Positions 7,806 through 17,330 of a stretch of DNA of 64,000 bases are shown in pieces. The position numbers were made by a program, and so were the translations under genes. A model generated the notes under the pieces. It saw only the letters and a program-made list of their open reading frames with translations. It had not been told where the DNA came from and did no database searches. Source of the stretch: AC-38 sp033856025 (GTDB lineage: Bacteria > Actinomycetota > Thermoleophilia > Solirubrobacterales > Solirubrobacteraceae); assembly GCA_033856025.1 (NCBI GenBank), contig JAWVFQ010000036.1, positions 1 through 64,000 on the forward strand. The letters are read 5' to 3'. Each line of letters begins with the position of its first letter. Positions within the stretch are counted from its first letter, which is position 1.

Positions 7806-10072
7806 GCGAGCTCTCGCTCCACCTGGCGCGTGGCATAGACCTCGAGGATGTCGCCGGCCTTGACGTCCTGGAAGTCGCGCAGCACGATCCCGCACTCCTG
7901 GCCGGCCGTGACTTCCTTGACGTCGTCCTGGAAGCGGCGCAGGGACGCGATCTCGCCGTCGTAGACGACGGTGCCGTCGCGCACCAGGCGGGCGCGGGAG
8001 CCCTGCGTGACGCGGCCCTCGAGGACCTCGGACCCGGCGATCGTCCCAACGCGCGAGGCCTTGAAGAGCTGCTTGATCTCCACGCGGCCGAGCTCGTCCT
8101 CGACCTCCTCGGGGGCGAGCATGCCCTCCATGGCGAGGCGCAGGTCGTCGATCGCCTTGTAGATGACGTTGTAGGTGCGGATCTCCACGCCCTCGCGCTC
8201 GGCGACGCTGCGGGCGTCGCCCACCGGGCGCACGTTGAAGCCCAGGACCACGCCCTCGGAGGCGGCGGCCAACATGACGTCGGACTCGTTGATGCCGCCC
8301 ACGCCGCGATGGACGGTGGTCACCGACACCTCGCTCTGCGGCAGCTTGGCGATCTCGTCCTCCAGCGCCTCCAGGGACCCCGCCACGTCGGCCTTGAGCA
8401 CGAGCGGCAGGTCCTGCATCTCGCCCTGCTGGGCGCGGCTGAACACGTCCTCCAGGGTCATCTTGCGACCCGAGCGCCGGGCGATGGCCTCGGTCTTCAG
8501 GCGCTGGGCACGCTCGCCGGCCAGCTGACGGGCGCGGCGGTCGTTCTCCACGACCTTGACGTGCTCGCCGGCCTCGGGGACGCCGTCGAAGCCCAGGATC
8601 TCCACGGGCTGCCCGGGCAGGGCCTGCTTGACCTTCTCGCCCAGGTGGTCGTGCATGGCGCGGACCTTGCCCCAGCTGGCTCCGGCGACCAGCGGGTCGC
8701 CGACCTCCAGCGTCCCGCGCTGGACGAGGATCGTGACGACGGGGCCGCGGCCCGGGTCCAGCTTGGACTCGATCACCGCGCCGGAGGCCTCGGTGTCCGC
8801 GTTGGCCCGCAGCTCCTCGAGCTCGGCGACCACGGTGATCGTCTCCAGCAGCTCGTCGAGGTTCTGCCGGGTCTTGGCCGAGACGTCGACGAACTCGGTG
8901 TCGCCGCCCCAGTCGGCCGGGTTGAGGCCGCGCTGGGCCAGGTCGCCGCGCACGCGGTCGGGCGCGGCGCCCTCCTTGTCGATCTTGTTGACCGCCACGA
9001 CGATCGGGACGTCGGCCGCCTTGGCGTGGTCGATCGCCTCGTCGGTCTGCGGCTTCACGCCGTCGTCGGCGGCCACGACGATCACGGCGATGTCGGTGAC
9101 GCCGGCGCCGCGGGCGCGCATGGCGGTGAAGGCCTCGTGGCCGGGCGTGTCGAGGAAGGTGATGAGCTTGTCGCCGTGGTGGACCTGGTAGGCGCCGATG
9201 TGCTGGGTGATGCCGCCCGCCTCGCCGGCCGCGACCTCGGTCTGGCGGATGGCGTCGAGCAGCGACGTCTTGCCGTGGTCGACGTGGCCCATGATCGTCA
9301 CGACGGGCGGCCGGTAGACCAGGTCCTCCTCGGCGTCCTCGATCTCCTCCTCGACCTCGACCTCGTCGGCCGCGTGGACGATCTCGATCGCCTTGCCGAA
9401 CTCCTCGGCCAGGACGCCGATCGCCTCGTCGGACAGCGTCTGGGTGAGCGTGGCCATCTCGCCCAGGCTCATGAGCTTCTTGATGATGTCCGGGACGGGG
9501 ACGCCCAGGGACTCGGCGGTCTCCTTGACGGTGGAGCCGGAGTTGATGCGAATCGCGTCGAGCGCCTTGGCTGGGGCGGCGGCGCGGTTGCCCGTGACCT
9601 CGGCCTCGACCTCCTTGCGCCGGCGCCCGCGGCGCCGGCCGCCACGCGGCTTCTGGGAGGGCGGCGGACCGCCCCGGCCGTCGTTGCGCCGGGAGGCCTG
9701 GGAGTCGATGACGACGCGGCGCCGGCCCCCGCGCGTGTCGGGCGCGCGCTCGCCGGCCAGCGAGTCGCGGGTGGGGCGCTGCTTGGGCGCGTCCGATGCG
9801 GCGGGCGCGCCGTCCGCCGCCGGGGCGTCGTCGCCGGCGGGAGCCGCGGCGGGGGCGGGCGGCTCGGCGGTCGCCGTCGCGGTGGGAGCGGGCGCGGCGG
9901 CGGGCTTGGCCGCCGGCTTGGCGCCGTTGCCCAGCGCCTTGAGCGCCGCGGCCTCGTCCACGGTCGACGCGGCCGCTGTGACGTCGAGGCCGGCGGCCTT
10001 GAGCTTGGCGATCAGCTGCTTGGAGCTGATGCCCTGCTCCTTGGCTATCTCGTGGACACGCTTCTTGCTCAT
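7802..10072 (-). CDS. infB: Translation initiation factor IF-2
   Basis: 756 residues. It is the GTPase that places initiator tRNA on the 30S subunit and promotes subunit joining. Domains: an IF2_N helix bundle (1-50), a low-complexity Ala/Pro and Arg/Gly-rich linker (about 50-160), a second IF2_N (about 165-230), then the GTPase core with GHVDHGKTS (262-270), DTPGH (308-312) and NKID (362-365), followed by domains II, III and the C2 tRNA-binding domain. The start overlaps the nusA stop by 4 bases. The linker is shorter than in Streptomyces but otherwise ordinary. No ylxR lies between nusA and infB. Confidence 0.98.
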   Translation of the reverse strand: MSKKRVHEIAKEQGISSKQLIAKLKAAGLDVTAAASTVDEAAALKALGNGAKPAAKPAAAPAPTATATAEPPAPAAAPAGDDAPAADGAPAASDAPKQRPTRDSLAGERAPDTRGGRRRVVIDSQASRRNDGRGGPPPSQKPRGGRRRGRRRKEVEAEVTGNRAAAPAKALDAIRINSGSTVKETAESLGVPVPDIIKKLMSLGEMATLTQTLSDEAIGVLAEEFGKAIEIVHAADEVEVEEEIEDAEEDLVYRPPVVTIMGHVDHGKTSLLDAIRQTEVAAGEAGGITQHIGAYQVHHGDKLITFLDTPGHEAFTAMRARGAGVTDIAVIVVAADDGVKPQTDEAIDHAKAADVPIVVAVNKIDKEGAAPDRVRGDLAQRGLNPADWGGDTEFVDVSAKTRQNLDELLETITVVAELEELRANADTEASGAVIESKLDPGRGPVVTILVQRGTLEVGDPLVAGASWGKVRAMHDHLGEKVKQALPGQPVEILGFDGVPEAGEHVKVVENDRRARQLAGERAQRLKTEAIARRSGRKMTLEDVFSRAQQGEMQDLPLVLKADVAGSLEALEDEIAKLPQSEVSVTTVHRGVGGINESDVMLAAASEGVVLGFNVRPVGDARSVAEREGVEIRTYNVIYKAIDDLRLAMEGMLAPEEVEDELGRVEIKQLFKASRVGTIAGSEVLEGRVTQGSRARLVRDGTVVYDGEIASLRRFQDDVKEVTAGQECGIVLRDFQDVKAGDILEVYATRQVERELA

Positions 10073-11622
10073 TCGCGCTCCTCGAACGCCTCCACGGGCT
10101 CGGCGTCGGGAGCGGCGCCGTCGGGCGACGCGCCCTGCGCCTCCTCGAGCGTGCCCTCGGTCTCCGCGACCTCCTCGGCCGTCTGGTCCTCGGGCGTGGG
10201 CTCGAGCTCGTCGGACACCGGTTCCTCGGCCACCTCGCCGGGCGCCTCGGCCGGGTCGGCCTCCGCGGCCGGCGCCGGCTCGGTCTCGGGCTCGTTGGGC
10301 TCGTCGGCGGCGCTGTCCTCGGCCACCGCGGCGGGGTCGGGTGCCTCGCCGTTGGCGCCCGTGACGGAGGCGACCTCATCGCCCTCCACGGCCTCCAGCG
10401 CCTGGTGGGCCTCCAGCCCGCAGTAGCGCGAGCTCGACAGCGCGGCGTTGGGGCAGCGCCGGCCCGAGGTGAGGATCGCGGCGCAGCGTCCGCCCAGCTC
10501 CTCCTCCTCGCCGTAGCCGCCCTCGGCGTCGTCGGTGGCGAAGTCGGTCTCGGACTTGATGTCGACGCGCCAGCCGGTCAGCCGCGCGGCCAGGCGGGCG
10601 TTCTGACCCTCGCGGCCGATGGCCAGCGAGAGCTGGTCGTCGGGCACCACGACGGTGGCCTGGCGGTTGTCGTCGTCGACGTAGACCTCGCGCACGCGGG
10701 CGGGCGAGAGCGCCTTGGCCACGAAGCGGGCGGGCTCGTCGTTGTAGGGGATGATGTCGATCTTCTCGCCGCGCAGCTCGGACACGACCATGCGCACCCG
10801 CGACCCGCGCGGGCCCACGCAGGCGCCGACCGGGTCGACGCCGTCGGCGTGGGAGACCACGGCGATCTTGGAGCGGTAGCCCGGCTCGCGCGCGACGTTG
10901 GTGATCTCCACCAGGCCGTCGGCGATCTCGGGGACCTCGAGCTCGAAGAGCTTCTTGATCAGCTCGGTGTCGCGGCGCGAGACGATGATCGACGGGCCCT
11001 TGGTGGAAGCCGAGACCTCCTTGATGACCGCCTTGATGCGGGAGGAGTGCTCGTAGCGCTCGCCGTCGACCTGCTCGGACTTGGGGAGCAGCGCCTCGAC
11101 GCGCTCGCGCAGCTGCACGAGCGTGTAGCGCGAGTCGGACTGCTGCACGAGCCCTGTGACCAGCTCGCCCACGCGGTCGCGGTACTCCTCGAACATCATG
11201 TCGCGCTCGGCCTCGCGGATCCGCTGGAGGATCACCTGCTTGGCCGTCTGCGCGGCGATGCGCCCGAAGTCGTCGGGCGTGACGTCGCGCTCGTCGATCT
11301 GGTCGCGGTACTCCTCGAACTTCACGGGGTCGATCTCCGGGTCCTCGGGCTCGCGCATCTCCCCCGTCTCGGGATCGATAACGGTGCCCTCGTCGATCGT
11401 CTCGACGATCAGCTGCGCCTCCAGGCGCTCGGGGATGATCAGCTCGAAGACGACGAAGTCGCCGGTGTCGCGGTCCATCTCGACGCGGGCGTACTTGGCC
11501 GAGCCCGGCTGCTTCTTGTAGGCCGACAGCAGCGCGTCCTCGAGAGCGATCATGAGCTTCTCGTGCGAGATGCCCTTCTCGGCCGCGAGGGCGCGTGTGG
11601 CTTCCAGGATCTCCTTGGACAC
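10069..11622 (-). CDS. nusA: Transcription factor NusA with C-terminal zinc-finger and acidic tail
   Basis: 517 residues from GTG at 11622. NusA binds RNA polymerase and controls pausing, termination and antitermination. Domains: N-terminal polymerase-binding part (1-~180), S1 (~185-250), KH1 with VGACVGPRGSRVRMV (~266-280), KH2 with LAIGREGQNARLAARLTGW (333-351). After KH2 comes an unusual Cys/His cluster, C380-x9-C390-x10-C401-x4-H406, and then a ~110-residue tail very rich in Glu, Ala and Pro. Actinobacterial NusA normally ends soon after KH2. The Cys/His cluster resembles small C-x-x-T-x-S-G-x-R-C type zinc motifs (my reading). It sits directly between rimP and infB with the usual spacing, but the normal ylxR gene is missing. 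Confidence 0.95.
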   Translation of the reverse strand: MSKEILEATRALAAEKGISHEKLMIALEDALLSAYKKQPGSAKYARVEMDRDTGDFVVFELIIPERLEAQLIVETIDEGTVIDPETGEMREPEDPEIDPVKFEEYRDQIDERDVTPDDFGRIAAQTAKQVILQRIREAERDMMFEEYRDRVGELVTGLVQQSDSRYTLVQLRERVEALLPKSEQVDGERYEHSSRIKAVIKEVSASTKGPSIIVSRRDTELIKKLFELEVPEIADGLVEITNVAREPGYRSKIAVVSHADGVDPVGACVGPRGSRVRMVVSELRGEKIDIIPYNDEPARFVAKALSPARVREVYVDDDNRQATVVVPDDQLSLAIGREGQNARLAARLTGWRVDIKSETDFATDDAEGGYGEEEELGGRCAAILTSGRRCPNAALSSSRYCGLEAHQALEAVEGDEVASVTGANGEAPDPAAVAEDSAADEPNEPETEPAPAAEADPAEAPGEVAEEPVSDELEPTPEDQTAEEVAETEGTLEEAQGASPDGAAPDAEPVEAFEERE

Positions 11623-12024
11623 TCAGTCACCTACCAGGTTGGAACGCCTGATCTCGGCGTAGGGGATCGAAACGATGCCGTCCGGTGCGCTCACGGTCAC
11701 GTCGGCGTCGCCGGCGGCGACGAGCTCGCCCGTGACCTTCCCCCCGCCGGTGCGCAGGCGCGCGCGGCGGCCGAGGAAGCGGCGGAAGTGCTCGGGACGG
11801 GTCAGGGGACGCTGCGGACCGGGCGAGGACACCTCGAGCGCGTGATCGGCGCGCAGCTCGCTGAGGTGGCCGGTGACGCGCTCGCACAGCTCCAGCGAGA
11901 CGCCGGCCGGGTGGTCGATGAACACGCGCAGGACGCGACCGCCCGCCTCTTCGGCGAGCAGCACCTCGACGTCGGGCTCGGCCTTGGCCAGCCGTGCCTC
12001 GATGTCGGCCTGGATCGTGCTCAT
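11623..12024 (-). CDS. rimP: Ribosome maturation factor RimP
   Basis: 133 residues, slightly short for the family. The N-terminal alpha/beta domain includes LRVFIDHPAGVSLELCERVTG and ALEVSSPGPQRPLTRPEHF, the strongest RimP signature; the C-terminal SH3-like domain ends VSIPYAEIRRSNLV. It assists 30S assembly. The start ATG at 12024 has an excellent ribosome site (GGAGG at 12031-12035). It heads the nusA-infB operon; its stop abuts the nusA GTG. Its leader contains a terminator-like hairpin described separately. Confidence 0.95.
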   Translation of the reverse strand: MSTIQADIEARLAKAEPDVEVLLAEEAGGRVLRVFIDHPAGVSLELCERVTGHLSELRADHALEVSSPGPQRPLTRPEHFRRFLGRRARLRTGGGKVTGELVAAGDADVTVSAPDGIVSIPYAEIRRSNLVGD

Positions 12025-12037
12025 GAACTCCCTCCTG

Positions 12038-12068
12038 AAACGAAAAGAAGTGGGCTAGTGCCCACTTC
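12038..12068 (-). terminator. Terminator-like hairpin in the rimP-nusA-infB leader (candidate attenuator)
   Basis: On the minus strand a perfect 9-bp stem GAAGTGGGC / GCCCACTTC (12047-12068) encloses a 4-base loop and is followed by TTTTCGTTT (12038-12046), just before the rimP ribosome site. It has the form of an intrinsic terminator placed inside the leader. Comparable hairpins precede rimP in other bacteria, and in E. coli this operon is known to be autoregulated by NusA. Attenuation here is inference. Confidence 0.7.
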
Positions 12069-12115
12069 CGAAACAGCTCCGGCCGCGAGACCGGCTATCG
12101 AAAGCTTCGCTTGCG

Positions 12116-12124
12116 AGGATAGCA
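12116..12124 (-). promoter_or_regulatory. Extended -10 promoter element of the rimP operon
   Basis: Minus strand TGC-TATCCT, an extended -10 very like TGC-TATTCT of the toxin-antitoxin promoter. Transcription would begin near 12109 and give a leader of about 85 bases carrying the hairpin at 12047-12068. No convincing -35 was seen. Confidence 0.4.
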
Positions 12125-12129
12125 CCGAG

Positions 12130-12516
12130 ATGCCGCCTGGCCGAGATGCCGCACGCGACACAGTGGACGCCTACATGGCCGCCCTGGAGGGCGAGACGCG
12201 CCGTGTCGCGGACGGCGAATGGGGCCTCTCCGTGGACGCCGCGGGCTGGCCGCTGCACGTCGGCGTGGCGCTGCGCGACGGCCTGCTGCGGGCGCAGGCC
12301 GAGGTCGTGCGCGCGGACGCCATAGACCCCCACGTCCTGCTGCACTGGAACCGTGGCCTCCCGCTGGCCCGCTTCACCGAGACGGGCGCCGGGGACGTGT
12401 GGATCGAGGCCGATTTGCCGCTGGAGGCGGTGACGCCGGAGCGACTGGACGGCTTCCTGGGACTCGTCGTCCGGGTGGCGACGCAGGCCCGCGAGGCCGC
12501 CGAGCAGTCCGCCTGA
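12130..12516 (+). CDS. YbjN-like small protein (tentative)
   Basis: 128 residues from ATG 12130, with GAGG 12 bases upstream. The pattern is a helix (DAARDTVDAYMAALEGE), then strands WGLSVDAAGWPLHVGVALRDGLLRAQAEVV, HVLLHWNRGLPLARFTET and DVWIEADLPLEAVTPERLDGFLGLVVRVA. This alternation is what I expect of the YbjN / type III chaperone-like fold, whose members bind peptides or act as regulators, but no diagnostic motif exists. It is the only plus-strand gene in the first 36 kb and is divergent from rimP. The frame is open upstream across rimP and nusA; that part is antisense and rejected. Real gene, uncertain family. Confidence 0.7.
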   Translation: MPPGRDAARDTVDAYMAALEGETRRVADGEWGLSVDAAGWPLHVGVALRDGLLRAQAEVVRADAIDPHVLLHWNRGLPLARFTETGAGDVWIEADLPLEAVTPERLDGFLGLVVRVATQAREAAEQSA

Positions 12517-12568
12517 CGGCGTCCTCGCCGGCTCGTGTGCAGAGCACGGACGCCTGGCTGTGTCCTTG

Positions 12569-12937
12569 TCAGCCAGCCGGCTCGGCGGCCTCGGAGCGTT
12601 GGCGATAGAGCCTGTAGTCCGCCCGCTCGGGGCGCATGCGAGCGGCCAGGGCGAGGGGGCGGCGGGCCTCGGCGTGGCGGCCGAGCTGCTGGAGGCTGCG
12701 GCCGAGGCAGAACAGCGCGTAGTCGTCGGTCGGCGAGCGGTCGACGACGGCCTCGAACTCGCGCCGGGCCTGCTCGTAGCGGGCCGTGCGGAAGAAGGCG
12801 CGGCCCAGGGCCTCGCGGATCGAGGTCTTGTCGGGCTCGAGGTCGCGGGCCTGCTCCAGGGGGACCGTCGCGGCGTGGTAGTCACCGGCGGCCAGGAGAG
12901 CCGTTCCGCGCTGGTAGAGGTCGTAGACGGAGTCCAT
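12569..12937 (-). CDS. Small tetratricopeptide-repeat protein
   Basis: 122 residues made of about three TPR units. Helical repeats are visible at LYQRGTALLAAGDYHAATVPLEQA, REALGRAFFRTARYEQARREFEAVV and ALFCLGRSLQQLGRHAEARRPLALA, each with the W/L-G-Y/A-F-A-P style spacing. TPR proteins are scaffolds; the partner is unknown. It lies 4 bases downstream of the transglutaminase-like gene and so belongs to the moxR-DUF58-transglutaminase set, in which TPR proteins are common companions. No signal peptide. Confidence 0.85.
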   Translation of the reverse strand: MDSVYDLYQRGTALLAAGDYHAATVPLEQARDLEPDKTSIREALGRAFFRTARYEQARREFEAVVDRSPTDDYALFCLGRSLQQLGRHAEARRPLALAARMRPERADYRLYRQRSEAAEPAG

Positions 12938-12941
12938 GAGG

Positions 12942-15254
12942 TCAGTGTAGAACGCGTACCCGGGGGGGCAGGGCGTACAACCCGCGGGCCCTTCCGGCCG
13001 GCCCGAGACCGCGTCCGAGCGCCCGGCGCAGCGCGCGGCGCTGGGCCCTGGTGGGTGTCGCCTCGGCGAATCCGTAGCGGCGCTCGCGCAGCGTGCGCAG
13101 GTAGGCGGCGGCCTCGCCGTCCAGGGTCAGGCGGCCCTCCAGCTCGGCCAGCGTGGCGCCCGGCGGCCCGTGGCGCCCGGTCCGGCGCAGGGCGCGGCGC
13201 AGCTCGGCCAGCGCGGGATCGGCGGGCGCGTCCGCGCCGCGCCGGCGCCGCGGCCGGGCCGCGGCGAACCCCAGCCCGGCCAGCCCGGCGGCGAGGAGCC
13301 CGGCGAGGACGGCCAGCAGCGGCAGGCGCGATCCGGCGGCTCCCGCTCCCGACGGGTCCGCCGCGCGCGGGCCCGGCTCGGGGGCGTCGCCGCGCTGGGG
13401 GGTGCTTCCGGCCCCCGGCGGCGCGTCCAGGCGCGGAAGGTTGAGGTTGATGAGCTGGGAGCGCGCGGGGGCGGCCGAGGGCGTCGGGTCGAACGTCACC
13501 CAGCCCAGGCCGGGGAAGTAAGCCTCGACCCAGGAGTGCGCGTCGATGTCGCGCACGACCCAGTCCCTGCGCTTGGCGCTGTAGGAGCCGGGCGAGAAGC
13601 CACCCGCCACGCGCGCGGGGACGCCCCCCATGCGCAGCAGCAGCGCCATCGCGCCCGAGAAGTGCTGGCAGTATCCGGCCCGGTCGTCGAACAGGAAGGC
13701 CTCCAGCGGGACGGCGTGGCGACCCGGCGTCTCGGTGTAGGCGAACCCGCTGCCCAGGTAGGCCAGGATGCGGCGCGCGTACTCGTAGGGCGTGCGCGAG
13801 CGGGCGGCCAGGCGCTGGGACAGCGCCCAGCTGCGCCGGTACTCCGAGCGGCGCAGCAGGGGCCCCGCGTCGCCGTAGCCGAACGCGCCGGAGTCGTCGC
13901 GCGCGATCTCGGGACCGCCGCCGCTGGCGAAGGGCGCGAAGCGCACGTCGGCCTGGTGCAGGCTCCCGGCGCCGCCCCCGACGTTGGCCAGGATGCCCAG
14001 CGTCCAGTAGGTGGGCGAGAGCTGCGGGTAGCCGGTCCCGGCCCGCGACAGCGCGGTGGGCGACGGGCGGGGGAAGTACACGTCGGCGGCGTAGGAGTCG
14101 CCGCGCTGGAGCGTGTCCTCGAAGGCATAGGTCCCGGGGCTGGCGGTGGCGACCGCGGCGCTCGGGGGACGGGTGACGTCGAGCGTCGTGCCCGCGGAAA
14201 CGACGTCGCGACCCTGGAGTCCCCGGACCGTCACCTCGACGCGCTCGCGCCAGCGACGGCGAGTGGCGAAGTCGGCGGGCAGCTCGTCGGACAGCGGGCG
14301 CCGCGCGGCCGCCAGCAGCGCGGCGGAGACCCAGCGGCGCCCGTCGAACTCGTCGATGTTCTCCGCCTTCCAGTAGGCCGAGCGGGGCGCGTGGATTCGC
14401 AGCATCTCGCGGCCGTCGCGCGGCCAGTCCAGGGGGCCGTAGGTGTGGGAGAAGTCGAAGCGGGTGGTCGCGGCGGGTGCGAAGGACTCCGCGATGCGCT
14501 CGTAGTCGACCCACGGGCCGCGACCGTCGAGGGCGGGCGCGGCGAGCAGCCCGGCGCCGAGCGCCAGCGCCAGCGCCCCGGCCGCCGCGGGGCCCCCGGC
14601 GCGCGGGACGCGCTCGAGCCACAGGAACGCGGCCAGGAGCGCCGCGAAGGCGGTCCCGCGCAGGAACTGGTGGTCCAGCGTCAGGTCGACGGTGGGGACG
14701 ACGAAGAGCGCGACCAGCAGCACAAGCGCCAGGCCCTGGCCGACGCGATTGGCGCCGCGGGTGGGCCAGAATGCGGTCAGCGCGGCGAGCACGACCAGCG
14801 CGGCGCCCCCGGACACGATGGCGAGTCGCGGCCAGTCGTCCACGCCCGCGTAGGGGACCTTGACGTCGGGGAGCGTTTGGACCCCCTGCGAGAGGCCGGA
14901 GGCCAGCTCGCCCCAGCCCCCGGGAGCCAGGAGGCGGACCGGTATCCCCGCCACGACGAGCGCCAGGGCCAGCCCGCCAAGCCCCACGGCGGCGGCCCCG
15001 AGGTGCCGCGACGCCCCGGGCAGCCGCGCGCACGCCCCCAGCCCGACGGACACCGCGGCCGCGAGCCCCACGACGAGCAGCAGCCGCCCGGTGTCCGGCG
15101 GAGCCACGAGCAGCGCCCAGTGCGCGGCGCCGAGCCCCGCCAGCCCGGCGAACCCGACCAGCCGCGCCGCGCGCGGCGAGAGCAGGGGCCCGGCGAAGCG
15201 CCCCACGGCCGGCACGCCCGGGAGCGGCGGCGAAGCGACCGCATGCGCGCTCAT
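12942..15254 (-). CDS. Membrane transglutaminase-like protein (TgpA/DUF3488 type)
   Basis: 770 residues from ATG 15254. The first ~230 residues hold several hydrophobic membrane helices. The extracytoplasmic part carries a transglutaminase-like core (about 450-600) with the cysteine in DDRAGYCQHFSGAMALLLRM, the histidine in DAHSWVEAYFPGLGW and the aspartate in VTFDPTPS. A further membrane helix (LPLLAVLAGLLAAGLAGLGF) and a cytoplasmic DUF4129-like tail follow. Such proteins always go with moxR and DUF58, and are thought to act on peptides or proteins at the envelope; the substrate is unknown. ATGA overlap with the DUF58 gene. The frame extends upstream to 16211 over DUF58 and that part was rejected. 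Confidence 0.92.
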   Translation of the reverse strand: MSAHAVASPPLPGVPAVGRFAGPLLSPRAARLVGFAGLAGLGAAHWALLVAPPDTGRLLLVVGLAAAVSVGLGACARLPGASRHLGAAAVGLGGLALALVVAGIPVRLLAPGGWGELASGLSQGVQTLPDVKVPYAGVDDWPRLAIVSGGAALVVLAALTAFWPTRGANRVGQGLALVLLVALFVVPTVDLTLDHQFLRGTAFAALLAAFLWLERVPRAGGPAAAGALALALGAGLLAAPALDGRGPWVDYERIAESFAPAATTRFDFSHTYGPLDWPRDGREMLRIHAPRSAYWKAENIDEFDGRRWVSAALLAAARRPLSDELPADFATRRRWRERVEVTVRGLQGRDVVSAGTTLDVTRPPSAAVATASPGTYAFEDTLQRGDSYAADVYFPRPSPTALSRAGTGYPQLSPTYWTLGILANVGGGAGSLHQADVRFAPFASGGGPEIARDDSGAFGYGDAGPLLRRSEYRRSWALSQRLAARSRTPYEYARRILAYLGSGFAYTETPGRHAVPLEAFLFDDRAGYCQHFSGAMALLLRMGGVPARVAGGFSPGSYSAKRRDWVVRDIDAHSWVEAYFPGLGWVTFDPTPSAAPARSQLINLNLPRLDAPPGAGSTPQRGDAPEPGPRAADPSGAGAAGSRLPLLAVLAGLLAAGLAGLGFAAARPRRRRGADAPADPALAELRRALRRTGRHGPPGATLAELEGRLTLDGEAAAYLRTLRERRYGFAEATPTRAQRRALRRALGRGLGPAGRARGLYALPPRVRVLH

Positions 15255-16336
15255 GCGACGGCCCGCGCCCCTCTCGTGCGGGCGCCGACGAGGGCGTAGC
15301 CGTGGCAGCCCGCGACGGCGAGGACCTCGGGGCGGCCGGGCATCTCCGCCGGCGTGACGAGGATGCGCAGGCCCGGGGCGCTCTGGAGAGCGCGGGGGAT
15401 CCGGGCGGGCGGCGCCGCGGCGACGTAGAACACGGGCCCGATACGGGTGGCCAGACCGGCCATGGGCGGCGGGGCTCCCGCCTCCACCAGCGCGAGCCGC
15501 GCCCAGGCGGCGGGCCAGGACCCGAGGTCGCGCTCGATCCGGGCCGCCCGGCGCTCGCCCGGCAGCAGCAGCCCACAGCCGCCGCCGCCGGCCAGCGCGT
15601 GGGCCAGCGAGGCCGCCGCGCGGACCGCGGCGTCGAGGTCGTCCGGCGATCCGCCCCGCGGGTCCAGGACGACCAGCGGCCGACCGTCGCCGTCGGGCCG
15701 CAGCCGGCGCTCGAGCAGCCCGGCCCCGCGGGCCAGCGGGGCCCAGTGGATGCGGGACGCGGGCGTGCCCGGCCGGTAGGCGCGCAGGCCGTCCATCTCC
15801 ACCTCCGCCATGCCGGCCAGCGCCGCGAGCGCGCGTCCGCTTCCCGAGGCGTCGGGCTCGGCGCCGACCCGGACCGGCTCGACCCGGGGCAGGACCATGA
15901 CCTCCTCCACGCGACCTTCTCCAAGCACCTCCCGCCGGGCCAGGCCGAGCGGGTCGGCGACCGCCATGCGCGGGGGCTCCAGGCGGCGCAGGCCGCGGCG
16001 GGCGAAGCGGGCCTCCACGCGGATCCGGGTGTCGCGGCGCCCGGCGCGCAGGGGCACGGGGCCCGAAAGCAGCGGCTCGGCCAGCTCCCCGCCCGGAAGC
16101 GGCAGCGCCGCCGTAGCGCGCAGCCGGACGTCGAGCGGCTCGTCCTCCACGACCCGGTGCGTGCTCAGCTCGCGCTCCACCCGCGCGCCGCGCGCGGCCA
16201 GCCACACCCACGACCCCGCCAAGACGCCCAGCGCCACGAACGCCACGCCCCCGACGAAGAGCGGCTCGGCGTCGAACAGCCCCCCAAGCAGCGCCAGCCC
16301 CACCCCCAGCGCGACGGCGGAGAGGGCGCCCCTCAT
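15251..16336 (-). CDS. DUF58 domain protein
   Basis: 361 residues. Two membrane helices at the N-terminus (about 5-50) are followed by a soluble domain with the DUF58 signature DGLRAYRPGTPASRIHW near the centre and a von Willebrand A-like remainder (GRPLVVLDPRGGSPDDLD). DUF58 proteins are the usual partners of MoxR ATPases and are believed to help assemble or inspect envelope complexes. It starts 13 bases after moxR and overlaps the transglutaminase gene, so the three are one unit. Confidence 0.92.
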   Translation of the reverse strand: MRGALSAVALGVGLALLGGLFDAEPLFVGGVAFVALGVLAGSWVWLAARGARVERELSTHRVVEDEPLDVRLRATAALPLPGGELAEPLLSGPVPLRAGRRDTRIRVEARFARRGLRRLEPPRMAVADPLGLARREVLGEGRVEEVMVLPRVEPVRVGAEPDASGSGRALAALAGMAEVEMDGLRAYRPGTPASRIHWAPLARGAGLLERRLRPDGDGRPLVVLDPRGGSPDDLDAAVRAAASLAHALAGGGGCGLLLPGERRAARIERDLGSWPAAWARLALVEAGAPPPMAGLATRIGPVFYVAAAPPARIPRALQSAPGLRILVTPAEMPGRPEVLAVAGCHGYALVGARTRGARAVA

Positions 16337-16349
16337 CCCGCGGCGGACG

Positions 16350-17330
<981 letters not shown>

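Noticed and set aside
7718..10426. 902-codon plus-strand open frame over infB and nusA
   Set aside because: Antisense shadow caused by high GC at third codon positions; Val/Leu/Arg/Asp-rich with no domain, over two certain genes.
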